The notes below the pieces were generated by a model. That model did no database searches. It saw only the letters and a list, made by a program, of their open reading frames with translations, and was not told where the DNA came from. Made by a program: the position numbers and the translations under genes. Shown here piece after piece: positions 1-10,463 of a stretch of 64,000 nt of DNA. The DNA lies in contig MU004231.1 of NCBI GenBank assembly GCA_010405405.1, positions 1,171,736-1,235,735 of the forward strand, given 5' to 3'. Positions within the stretch are counted from its first letter, which is position 1. The number at the start of each line of letters is the position of its first letter. The stretch is from Microthyrium microscopicum (taxonomy: Eukaryota; Ascomycota; Dothideomycetes; Microthyriales; Microthyriaceae).

Positions 1-384
1 GCTGAAGCTGCCGACTCTTGTCTATGAAGCTTGTATGCATAATGAAACAGAAACCAGTGCCTAGTTCGGCATCCTCCACCACGTTCTCCAACCCGCCTAC
101 ATGATCATCAGTAAGGTACGAGACCTTACGCCGTTCGTCATTCCAGCAGCCTGAGTAGGTATGAGTGGCCTGTTGGACAAAGAGTGAAAAGTTGAAAGCT
201 AAAAGCCCGCTGGGCCTGTTTCCAGAAAGATAGCCGAGTCGTCAAAGCAGCAGTGTAATTTCGCTGGAGCTGCCTGAGTCCGAAAGAAGGTGCCAAAGGT
301 GGCATACGAACAATGCGAGTTTTAAATGCGAGCAAGAATGAACAAGAAACCAACTGGACGAGCAAGTAGTGTAACTTCTCTTGC
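1..384. other. Intergenic, nothing recognised
   Basis: No coding region, RNA gene or repeat is supported here. The reading frame that overlaps the start of this stretch on the minus strand is antisense to the end of the expansin-like gene and lacks protein character. The stretch is probably the 3' flank of that gene. Confidence 0.5.
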
Positions 385-1104
385 CTACGAGATGGACCAG
401 GTGACTCCGTGAACACGGCCATCTCCCGTGGGGAAGACAGTTGGGAACCAGCCTTGGCTAAGATCGATGGATCCGGCAGCGCAACCCTCACAGGTGTCGT
501 AGACTGTGCCTTGGAATGAGTTACCACCGTAGGTGATAGTAATGGTCTTGCCGCAGAGAGGGTTGGCATTGGGGTTGGCACCATTGGCCATGTCTGGGAT
601 GGACAGAGCGACGACGGGGTCGTTGTTGCCGGCTTGAGTACCGCATGAGCCTTTGGCTGGGCTAACATCGTAGTATGTAGCATCACCAGTTCCGCTCTTG
701 ATAGCGGCACCGCCGGCGGCGGGCGCGGCGGCAGCTGGAGCTGGAGCAGCTTTGGGAGTAACTGGAGCTACGACTGCTGGAGCGGATGAAACAGCTGGTG
801 GTGGAATGGATGGTGCTGCAACAGATGTAGGGGGTGGCGCGATTGAAGTTGGGATCACGACTGAGGAGGTGACTGCTGGAGCCGACGAAGATGGTACAGA
901 CGAGCTGGAGACAGAGACGGAGACTGAAGAAGTCTTGGATGCCTTCTCGGCAAAGTTGGCAGCAGTTGGGCCATCGACGAAGAAAGTGGTGGTGGTCCAG
1001 ACGGTTTCAACGACGATCTCGGTAAAAACATCGCGCTTTTGGTTGGCCATAGGGATCGCGGCAGCCAGGCCGGAGAGCAAGAGTACGGATGCGAAAGACT
1101 TCAT
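385..1104 (-). CDS. Secreted expansin/RlpA-like double-psi beta-barrel protein
   Basis: The single-exon frame gives 239 residues, starting at 1104 and ending at a TAG. Residues 1-16 form a signal peptide (MKSFASVLLLSGLAAA), followed by a KR dibasic Kex2-type site near residue 24 and a conserved VVETVWTTTTFFVDG segment. Residues 55-135 are a low-complexity Ser/Pro/Ala linker that is probably O-glycosylated. The last 100 residues are a barwin/expansin-like double-psi barrel, with GDATYYD at its start, the GTQAGNNDPVVALS region, a Cys pair around PLCGKTITI and DTCEGCAAGSIDLS. Family knowledge says such proteins act at the cell wall or in the host apoplast without a proven enzymatic reaction. A TTTATAG motif lies about 150 bp upstream of the start. 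The next gene upstream is more than 4 kb away. Confidence 0.9.
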   Translation of the reverse strand: MKSFASVLLLSGLAAAIPMANQKRDVFTEIVVETVWTTTTFFVDGPTAANFAEKASKTSSVSVSVSSSSVPSSSAPAVTSSVVIPTSIAPPPTSVAAPSIPPPAVSSAPAVVAPVTPKAAPAPAAAAPAAGGAAIKSGTGDATYYDVSPAKGSCGTQAGNNDPVVALSIPDMANGANPNANPLCGKTITITYGGNSFQGTVYDTCEGCAAGSIDLSQGWFPTVFPTGDGRVHGVTWSIS

Positions 1105-4100
1105 GGTGAAGAGTTCAAGTGGTATTTTTGGGAACTTTTGAGAATGTTCTTGGTGCCTGGAAAAGGAATTGGACGAAACGAATTGGCTAGCAACTCAGTT
1201 TCAATAACAGCTATTTGGAGTTGGAGTTTAAAGAGTGTGGAAGATTGAGTCTATAAAGACTGAAAAGAGAGTGACGGGGAAAGGAAGGACAGGACGCAAG
1301 GTGGATTTCTTGCTTGAACGAGCGACAGCAGCAGTTAAAAGAGAGTGGTGAAAAGGAGGAAGAAAGGAGTGAGAATGTAGACAGCGCTAAAATCGAAGTA
1401 ACTCTTCTGTTGTCGGGGGGCTATTGTTGGTTGTGGAAGTTGAGGAAGGCGTTGTGTTGGTGGCCCCTGCCGTTTTTAGCAGCGAGGCAGCCACCACTGA
1501 CAATCCAAGCCTTGGGGGAAGGTGCGAACCACTTGTAAGTTGTGTACAGGCTGGGCAGGAACCACCCACCGACACCAATTTCGCAATTTCGCAATTCCGC
1601 ATCAATTGCTTGCTCCATCGTGCTCTCTAAGCCCTGACTTGTCTAGACTTTCTTGGTGGTCCTGTTGGCATTTGGCAATTGACATTTGCTGCGCCTCTGT
1701 ATCTACCCGTCAGGGGTACTTGTTACTGGTACAAGTTGCAACCCGATTTGCGTTGGCAGCTACTCTGGCTACATGCATTACTTAACAATTCATCTTCTGC
1801 ACCCTCAACAACACCATCGCCGGCGACTTTGTAGCCATCCTGCATTAGAATCCAACAGTATGAGGCTCTCGGAGCCGTGTTGATGTGACGTGCCGCTCTA
1901 AAGCCAACTCATCTTGTCTTCCCCTAGGGGCCGCACAGGCAGCCAATGCTGTGGAGGCTCGTCAACGCCAGCGCCAGGGCGGCGCGACGCCTCAGATTCA
2001 AAATGAACATCTTCCAGCTGCTCACCCAATCGTCTGTGGCGAGTCTGGCCTGCTCTTCTTTTTCAGGCTTGTCTGCTTTCCTCTTCGGGACTCTGCTATG
2101 CTCTCTTCCGCTGCCACGCAATTTGCTTAAGCACAACCTTGGCGATTCTTTTTGCCTATATTGCCCCATGAGGAGATCATCATCTGCTTTTAGGTTTGTA
2201 TGGCCGTCAACTCTCTTCATTGTCTCAGGGACTTCATCACGATATGAGCCTTCTAACTTCGTCCTGCGTGGGCTGATGAATGAATGGCCTGGTTTTATTT
2301 GATATTCAATTTCCTCTCAAATCTGATCATCTTCAATATTCTCCGAGCACCCTCCAACAAATCAAGTCGCGAACGGAACCGACAAATTGCCTAAGAGAAC
2401 TAAACTCATCTCAGTACCAAGAATCAGCTTGTACACCTTCGGGACTTCCTTTCTAACCAGAAACCGAATGCTAAAATTGGTCACGGAATACTCTTGTTAC
2501 TGTGGTGCAAAAGAAGGGTCTGAAATACAAGCTGAGTGTCGTTATCGGCTGCTTCGCCTTACCCATCCCCCTTGTGCACAATTCCAAAGCTCAGCCTAGA
2601 AACTTCGATTCTCAATCCGAAGTACGTAACGGAAATTTAACATCTTAGCATCCAAACCCCACCGGCCGCCGTTGCTTCAGTCTGTGGATTTCAGCAAACT
2701 TCGGGGAATTACGATTGGGGGCTACGAAGAGCACGATTCAAAATGCTTTCCCCTTTAGACTTTTCCAGGAACAGCTCTCCAGTGTGCATGTCAGGGACAG
2801 GCATCAAATGCAGGCACCAACTGCAGCTAGCGGGTTTCATTGGCTCCACGTTTATAAGCAGCCGTGGGCACGTTTTGATGATCCCTTGAACTTGATTCGT
2901 TTGCGGTCCTGATTTTCTTCGTTCCTGAACGGCCCTGGCCGTGCGGCTGTTTCGAAACATCCAGCATTAACCAACATCAAGTCAGCTCAAATATAACCGC
3001 TGGAGATCAGTGGCAGAGATAACTTATGCGATTGTTGAGCTTTCAGCTAAAAACAGCGCAGTTGGTGTGCTTCTTGCAGTGCGTCCTGTACAATTTTTCA
3101 CAAATGTTAAGTGTTGTAACACAACGCTCGTTGGCATTGTGGCCTGGCGCATAACCCCGAAATGGACAGCGCATCAAGTCATAAGCAAATCCGACATCGA
3201 TCGCCAATCGTACTTTACAGGTAAATGCTTGGACAAATTAACATTTTCGAAGTTCCAACGACTCATACCCCAAAAGAACAAGTTTGTCTTTGTTCTGTGC
3301 TCACCGCAACTACGGATACTAACATACAAAACAAGAATTCAATTTGCTCTCATGCCTGGCCGTCTCAGGTCCTGCTTGATGCAGCACGCCGCCTTGAAGC
3401 GCTTCAAAGTTGTTTCTGCGAAGGCAAGGAGGCACATATCGATGCGAACGTTCTTGAGTGTCCAATCCCCTTGGAAGCTTGAGATTAGCAAAAGTCTATT
3501 GTCCATCTCGTGCCGCGCGTCCAAGTTTTCTGGATATTGATATCTTCGCTCATTATTGACCGCTGATTACACACTTATTTCCTACAAAGACGAGCGAGGA
3601 GACGTGCTGTTCCATGTCCTGGAATCTAGATTGTTTCTCATTGGATTATCATGTGCATTAGTTTGTCGATCTTTCAAACTGTGGACTTATATCCACATCT
3701 CGAAAACCTTGCTTCTCCAATTTTCCAACCTCGTTTGCCTCTTCGACTCTTTCCGGCTCTCTCCGATAATTTTGAAAATTTGCGCAATTCATGATGTCAA
3801 CTACAAGGTACCTTCTTCGTTGTAGTTGAGTTACGCACAAACGATATGGATGCTACGTTCCAAGCGCGATTACAATTTACTACTCAACGGGTGATTCAAT
3901 AAGGCGAAAAGCATTTGTGCTTTCACTTCCTAAAGAAACCAATCAATAAGGCACCCAACTTCTTGGAAATGATACCATAGAACTGGGAAGTCGTCGATCC
4001 CTTGCATGATGCAGACCTTGGACAAACGCCGTGGTTGGCAGTTCAATCTCTCGCCTTATTCTCTCGATCTGGACACAACATGAAGTGCCAACTCTCTTAA

Positions 4101-5595
4101 CCGCCCAAAATAACTTGGAAGTAAACACACCGCCAAATTCACTGACCAGAGACTATCGAAAGCATTATTTCCGCTCAGCGCATTTTCAACACGATTAAAG
4201 GCCCTTGTATCACAGTACCTGGTCTCGCGCATGAGCATACAGAACTCTGCTCATCAACTTGACTTCACCTCCTGCTGTGTCTTCAACGTCTTTACAGACT
4301 CCACCAACTTAGGTAGCTCGCAACTAATGCGCGGCCGTTACACCCGGCAACAGAACCCGTACATCCTCTGCATTCTTAGCTGCCAAAAGAAAAAGAACTA
4401 CATCTCACCAAACGTGCTGTCGCATTCATCCCAAAGAGGCAAGTTTAAGGCAGTCTACAAAGTACATGTCCAAGATATCTTAGGTACCGCCAAACCTCTT
4501 TTCACAAACCTGGCTTTTTCCAACCTAATGCCGAGCAACTGTCTGGAACAACACTTCTTGAGCTTACCATTCGCTACTACACTGTCTCTCCTGCATGCAC
4601 ACTGCATCCTCGTGGCAGCGAAAGGTCCAGTTACTTGCGTTCTGGATGCAAAACGTTTGCCTTGCCTACGTCAAGATCTCTAGTAATTCATCGCTGGCTC
4701 GGAGGGACCCGCCGAGAAAAGTCTCTGATAGACGGCGTGTTTCAGAGACTTCAGAGGGAGACGGGTATATTGGGAAGTAGCTGATGGGTATGCTTAACTT
4801 GGAGAGAGTTGAGGATTGCGATTGCGAGTTGTTTGAGTGGTTGATTGGGGATTGAAGACTGTTTGGGATTGGGGATGCTCTTTTGGGGCTGTGTTGTGAG
4901 ATATCAGTCTTGGATTTGGCATAAGTTGCTGATATCGGACTTTCCACTTTGGCTTCTAGATTGGTAAGTCACGCTGTGTTCTAATGCCTTGCTTATGCTC
5001 TTCTGTGACTTCTTTCCAAGATATGGCATTTGATCTCTTCGATTTCCGATCAGCTGTTGATTCGCTGATATACAACATTAGATGGTTGACGGATCTCGTG
5101 TTCCTATATTCTCAAGACCTGGCAGTTATGATGATGAAGAACATGAGTAGATTTGAATCAATTTCTTGAACACATTAACACAACTACGGGGCTGCCTTCG
5201 CATATACAAGACGGGCTCTGAGACCATTTGTATCCAATATTTGGAAAGTCACACGTCTTAGAACAAGATACTGACAATATCAAAACTTCAGACTAGTGGA
5301 AATGAAGATACAAGTCCATTGGGCAAAGGATCCGGACTTTCGTCTACGATCTCAATAACGATGTCGAGCCGAAGAGCAAGTATCGTGAACACAATATGAG
5401 ATTGGCTCTCTGTGCATTGGGCCAAGGCTTCAAGTTGAACCACGGTCAAGATTTTTGGTAGAGTACCAATCTCTCCAGGTGCCCAACATTAAAAAGAAGG
5501 AACATCTTTGGTAGAACTCTCAGAGTCCTCCCCATCTTTATTTCAAACATTAAGAAGTGACAAGAATCATCACCACAAAATCAATACAGCTCGCG
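1105..5595. other. Gene-poor interval with one short inverted repeat
   Basis: Short frames occur on both strands, but none has a signal, recognisable motif, splice pattern or length that supports a gene. A 10-bp inverted repeat (AAGTCTCTGA / TCAGAGACTT) with a 13-nt loop lies at 4719-4751. The stretch nearest 1105 is presumably the promoter of the expansin-like gene. Confidence 0.45.
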
Positions 5596-6079
5596 ATGGC
5601 ATCTGAAGCTCCCGCTGTCACTTACTGGAACCACCAAGTTCACCTACGCGGCCCTGCCATATATCTAGCAGCATACAGGCTCAGACTTCAGTTACCAGGC
5701 GAAATGAAGGATCCTGATTTCCGAAGCAAGCTAGAGTAAGTCAAGCAAAACCTATGAGTTGTTCACAGCTAATATGTACAGATATCCTCTTCGACGACTA
5801 ATTCGCTGTGGACTGGACACACCAGACAACTTTGAGATTCTATTTGGATCAGATTGGAAATGTGTGTTACGCACTCATGGAAGACTCCGGATTGGACTGC
5901 TCATCAAAGAGGCTTCGTCTGCTGGATCGGTCGGTGGGTTTGAAACCCATGTTAGGGACGAGAACTTCTTAGAGTGCCGATCGAGAACTATGAGGCCTGC
6001 AACGCAACATGAACTTGGTATTATGGACTACCTTGAACAGAATCCTTTCAATCCGCCGATGTGCCGCCTGCATCAGTGA
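5596..6079 (+). CDS. Small hypothetical protein, two exons
   Basis: Exons 5596-5735 and 5782-6079 join to 145 residues. The 46-nt intron (5736-5781) has GTAAGT at its start, a CTAAT-like branch site and a CAG end, and joins the frame so that one Glu codon spans the junction. The protein starts MASEAPAVTYW and contains RYPLRRLIRCGLDTP and a Cys-rich, charged second half (ENFLECRSRTMRP). I do not recognise a family. An in-frame ATG at 5557 would add 13 residues; the start at 5596 was chosen for its GCGATGG context. The clean splice junction is the main support. Confidence 0.5.
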
Positions 6080-6654
6080 CTGGGAGGGTTGGAAGCCGAC
6101 GTTCAGATAGCCTAGGGGGGAAGCAGGGAACCGCATTGTATTTTTATGTTTTCAAAAGGCACTAGATAGAACGTCTTCAATTCAAGAATCGCCAGAAAGT
6201 TCAACTGCGAATTATACTTCCTCTTGAGGTACAGCAATTCAAGAGGATATTCAGCGACTGGTACTTGGATTCCAATATCCAAGACGTAAACACAAGGGCC
6301 TGATTAGATCATCTCTTTGGTTGATTTGATTTGAAGTTTAGTCATTGCCGATTTTGGACGTATGACATACTAAGATGGGCTAGATACCCAGCACGGAAGT
6401 CACTGGGTGACATTTCACCTTAGTTACAGCAAGTGAAGATTCAAAAAGAAATGAAGTATCGGTGCCTACAAACATATTTCTGTCCTTGCGTTCTTCCATA
6501 TCTCTTCAATCGTAATATCACAGCTTTGATCCTCTGAAATTACAGCATTCGCGTCCTACAGACTTTTCAACAACCAAGTTCCTATACATCAAGCAGCCTC
6601 AGCAAGCCCAAATCTTCAACCACTTCTCAACTCAAATTCCTTCTCTCTGGCACA

Positions 6655-7131
6655 ATGGAGCTCCTCCGCTTCCTATTCGCCCTCCTCGCCACAATGAGCA
6701 TGAGCATGACCATGGCACTACCTACCTCCGACCTCGTAGCCCGCAATGTTACCGCAACTGCCGGCTACTATCCAACCTGCAACAACGAGAAAATCAGCAC
6801 AGTGGACGCCGAAAAGGCGTTTGAAGCCATCCCAGATGACCAAGACTGCGTTGTAAGTGCTCACAAGCTACCTGCTTCACGGTTTTTGAGACGACTAACC
6901 AGCTAGCAGGTTGGTCCCGATGGTGGTCACTTCGCCCATAAGGGCGATGTCTACATCACTGGACGCGCCTGGAACGATGGCTCAACGGGAAACATCGACC
7001 GCGTCTCCTGCGAGTTGGTCAAGCAGGCGGCTTTGACAACCATCATGGGTTGCGGTGAGAAGGGCGGATCGCGTGGATCGACTGGTGGCCATGCTGATAT
7101 TGTTGTACATGTTGGCAGTCACTTTGTTTGA
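6655..7131 (+). CDS. Small secreted protein with four cysteines, two exons
   Basis: Exon 6655-6852 and exon 6910-7131 give 139 residues. The N-terminus is a signal peptide (MELLRFLFALLATMSMSMTM, cleavage after about residue 22). The mature part has four cysteines (YPTCNN, DQDCV, VSCEL, MGCGE), enough for two disulfides, and a Gly-rich end (GGSRGSTGGHADIVV). The intron (6853-6909, 57 nt) begins GTAAGT and ends in tandem acceptors TAG then CAG, so a one-residue alternative is possible. No family is recognised. Size, secretion and cysteines fit a fungal apoplastic protein or candidate effector, but this is inference. Confidence 0.75.
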
Positions 7132-7984
7132 GAGGAGAGGAGAGCCTAGGTAGATCCAAGGTAGCATGAGACGGCTGGATCTTTACCAAAGGTTTCTGAC
7201 ATTGATGCTAAGTGGCGGTATTAATCAATATAAGATTCCATACCCAAGTATTTCTTCCATCTTTGTTTCTAACTATTTTTCATATAAGGCGAAATGAGGA
7301 CGTAGAGTAGCGTGAAAATATTGGCAGATGTGACACTGACCAAGAGGTCGGATAGAGCATTCAGCTTTCGATAATCTCTTTATTTAATTTGAAGTTGATG
7401 TGTTGTGGAATTGTTACTCTTGAATCTGAATGGCGGCTGTAAATAGCCTGGTATAACTGCTCAGGCGGATATGCGCGGAATCTGTCTTGGGTGTCGCCTA
7501 TCCAGCAGGCCAAATTGTCATGACTGGTGACCCAGAAAAGGGGGTTTAGAACAGCCGAGGTGGAAGCTTATAGAGAAAGACGCACCCAGCGACCTGCATA
7601 GTAATATGTTGCACCACCTTCTGAAATAAGCAAAAAATTGATTCGGCTGGGAAACGATAACGTGGCGACCTCTAGGCAACACATTAATATCACATGTAGC
7701 AAAGCATCGAGCTCAACCAAGCCATAGTAATCAGCGTGACCAAGAACAGCGACTCTTGATCACCTAACATTGAAAATTCACCGACGCAATTACCATTAAC
7801 ACCCAAAGACAAAGTCCGCGAAGCATATAACTCGAATACGCCGGACTGACCTCTTGACCTCCTCTGCTCCCAAAAAAACTCAAACACAACCTTCCTCCAC
7901 AGTCAAGTTCTTCGGCAAACGCGAAACAAATCCGACCCTTCCACGCAACGAATAAATCGAATCAAAATCCCCAAGTCACAAGCA
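7132..7984. other. Intergenic, nothing recognised
   Basis: Holds the 3' flank of the secreted-protein gene and the promoter side of the methyltransferase gene. The minus-strand frames here show no protein character. Confidence 0.45.
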
Positions 7985-8834
7985 ATGGCGTCCCAACCAG
8001 CTCTCCAACGCTTAAAAGGCCACTTCGCAGAATCCGGCAACACACCCGAAGCCTGGTCAGCACTTTGGGAGCAGGACTTCAAGCCGTGGGAACGTAGTAC
8101 TTCCTCACCAGCTTTGATTGATGCTCTCAAATCCCACGCAACACTCCAAGGCGGCTTACGCACCAATGGAACGCGCAAGAAGGCTCTGGTCCCTGGCTGC
8201 GGAACTGGTCATGATGTGATTGTGCTCGCGGACGCTGGCTATGATGCTGTTGGTCTCGATGGCGCAGATCTTGCGATTGAGGCTGGTGTTAAGCTTGCAG
8301 AGGAACATAAGCAGGAGTTGGGAAAGAATGGTGGTAGCGCAAAGTTTGTGAAGGCGGATTTCTTTGCTTCGGAGTGGGAGAAGGATGCTGATGCTCTGAG
8401 CGGGTTCGATCTGATCTATGACTATACGGTGAGTCAATTGACACGGAGTAGTTGGTTCATGCTGATATTGGTAGTTCCTGTGTGCTTTGAATCCATCTAC
8501 GCGTCCTGCTTGGGCTAAACGCATGTCTGATTTGCTTGCTCCAGGCGGTCACTTGGTGTGTCTAGAGTTTCCACTGTACAAGGACCCATTGACAGAGGGT
8601 CCACCGTACGGTCTGCGTGCGGAGACGTATACTCAGCATCTAGCTTCGCCGGGTGAGCAGGTTGAGTACGATGACAAGGGATTTGTGGTTCCCAAGGAGG
8701 GTCATAATGATCATGGATTGGTTCGGGTTGAGCGTTGGCAGCCGGAGCGTACACATGCTGTTGGTGAGGGTAGTGATCATGTCAGCGTCTGGACTCATGC
8801 AAATCCTGGATTGATGCAGCGAACTCGCTGGTGA
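7985..8834 (+). CDS. TPMT-family (thiol/thiopurine S-methyltransferase-like) SAM methyltransferase
   Basis: Exons 7985-8428 and 8475-8834 join across a 46-nt GTGAGT...TAG intron to 267 residues. The N-terminus carries the family pattern W...DFKPWERSTSSPAL. The SAM-binding glycine motif is VPGCGTGHD (residues 69-77), followed by GLDGADLAIEA at the acidic end of the second strand. The splice restores the diagnostic YDYTFLCALNPSTRPAW block, then LLAPGGHLVCLEFPLY. Fungal and plant members methylate thiols or halides (for example the 'harmless to ozone layer' proteins); the substrate here cannot be read. The length fits the family. The gene ends 144 bp from the converging OTU gene. Confidence 0.9.
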
Positions 8835-8978
8835 GAGATGGGAAATTTATGGGAGTATTGTGTCCTTTAAATGGCTGAACGCCGATGCTATGTGCTTTGG
8901 GGAGGGTTACTTGTCAAGTTATGTCCCGGGCAATGTGTAGATCAGTCGAACAAAGTAGACTGTCAATGTAGACTTTGT

Positions 8979-9893
8979 TCATGCTTTTTCTTTCACTTCT
9001 CTTAGACTGTTGTAATGTTCGCCGAGTCCAAAGCCATGACGGTAGTATGCCAACCAAATCTTGCGATCGTCTGGTGCATCTCCAATGGGAATGACATTGC
9101 CGTCGCCGTGAACGACTTGGATCTGGACTTTGTATGCATTCGCTAGAGCCATCAACTCAATTTGACCACCCCATTCGCCAGTGTCCCGGATCTTCTGGAC
9201 ATAGGTATCCAGATCTTCTTCCAGGAATGGAATGAAATCATCAGGGTGCTCAACGATATAGTCCGCAGCAACGTATCGCACAGTCCGAAAGTCATCTGGC
9301 AAATCTATAACTGACCCGACTTTTACTTGTTCTCCGCGCTGCCGTATTTGATCTGCCATCGCTGCATATAAACAATGGCCATCGGCTCGGACTTCTTTTT
9401 CTTGCAGACCTCGAGTTTTGACGATACTGCTCATGCGCTCCTTTTCCTGCGTCTTGAGGTCGGGGAGATTGTCAGCCTCTTCTTGCGCCAATTCAGCTTG
9501 TCGCTCTAAATCCGCTGCTCTTTTTGCCAAACGCGCTTTTGCTCTATTGGGCTTTTTGGGTCCTGGTGAAGATGTCGAGCCAGGTGTTACAGACAGATTT
9601 TGTACGCTTGACACAAGGCTGTCCGCATCGCCAACGGCATTGCCTGCAGATGCGTCCTCCTCGTTTACATCCGTTGTTTCATCGTGTTCCTCAACCTCGT
9701 GGACTTGGTCGTTTGCGTCATCATTCAAAGCGGCGACTTCTTGTGCATGGCGCTCTTGAAGCTCTTTCTCAAGTCTCTCACTTTCTTCATTCACACCTTT
9801 TCGTGTCTTTTTGGAAGCAGCTTTCTTCTTTTGGGTAACGCGAGCCTGCAGTTCTTTTTTCTCTTTACGTTGTTTCGCGAGCAGATCTTCCAT
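8979..9893 (-). CDS. OTU2: OTU-domain deubiquitinase, Otu2/OTUD6 type
   Basis: One exon encodes 304 residues. The first 150 residues are highly charged coiled coil (KQRKEKKELQ, KKKAASKKTRKG) with an acidic Ser-rich insert, as in yeast Otu2 and human OTUD6B. The OTU cysteine-protease domain follows. Catalytic Asp171 and Cys174 lie in RADGHCLYAAM, and the catalytic His293 is in GEHYNSL. EWGGQIELMALANAY is the usual OTU helix. Family members remove ubiquitin and associate with 40S ribosomal subunits. The gene shares a 570-bp divergent promoter with the b561 gene. All catalytic residues are present. Confidence 0.93.
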   Translation of the reverse strand: MEDLLAKQRKEKKELQARVTQKKKAASKKTRKGVNEESERLEKELQERHAQEVAALNDDANDQVHEVEEHDETTDVNEEDASAGNAVGDADSLVSSVQNLSVTPGSTSSPGPKKPNRAKARLAKRAADLERQAELAQEEADNLPDLKTQEKERMSSIVKTRGLQEKEVRADGHCLYAAMADQIRQRGEQVKVGSVIDLPDDFRTVRYVAADYIVEHPDDFIPFLEEDLDTYVQKIRDTGEWGGQIELMALANAYKVQIQVVHGDGNVIPIGDAPDDRKIWLAYYRHGFGLGEHYNSLREVKEKA

Positions 9894-10463
9894 TTTGTAG
9901 AGTGGTACTTTTGAGACTTTTTGATGGTTTTTCTGTTGCTAGGAAACCACCGTCAAATCAAGGCCGAGGGGTATTTTTGTCACGGACTGCCTCTTATTGG
10001 CTGTGACGCCGGCCCTAATGCATAAATGGTTAAATGCAGCTGAGCTGTCGGCTCTTTGCAGGGATTAGGCTCTAGAGTAGGCTTAGTGTCACCGTAGCTG
10101 CAGTAGCGGATCTAGGTCGCGGGGGTTTCTTTGGACAACAACACTTCAACAGCCAAGCACTCAAGCAGGATTGTGGGTCGACACACCAGACTCCATCTCC
10201 ACCATCTGACAATCTTCTGATTTTCTGATAATCAAGAATTCAATTACAACTTCAACTCTGCTATCGCTCTCACACAATTCAAATTCTTCGCTTTCCTTGT
10301 ACATATTCATCTGAGAGCGTTGTCATCTGCAGCTCGACAAACGCCATTGTTTACCTTCAACATGCTGCCCAGATAGGGACAAAGAACCACATCTATCAAT
10401 CGCTGATCTATACCAATCAATCGCTGGTCTACACAGTCAAGATTCCGACCTCTTACGTCCATC
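9894..10463. promoter_or_regulatory. Divergent intergenic promoter region
   Basis: This gap separates the OTU gene (-) from the b561 gene (+), so it must hold both promoters. The side next to the b561 start is rich in CAACA/CTTC pyrimidine tracts, typical of fungal leader regions. No single binding site stands out. Confidence 0.5.

Noticed and set aside
698-1141. Long open frame opposite the expansin-like gene
   Set aside because: It is the Ala/Gly shadow of the Ser/Pro/Ala linker on the other strand; the signal peptide and barrel motifs are on the minus strand.
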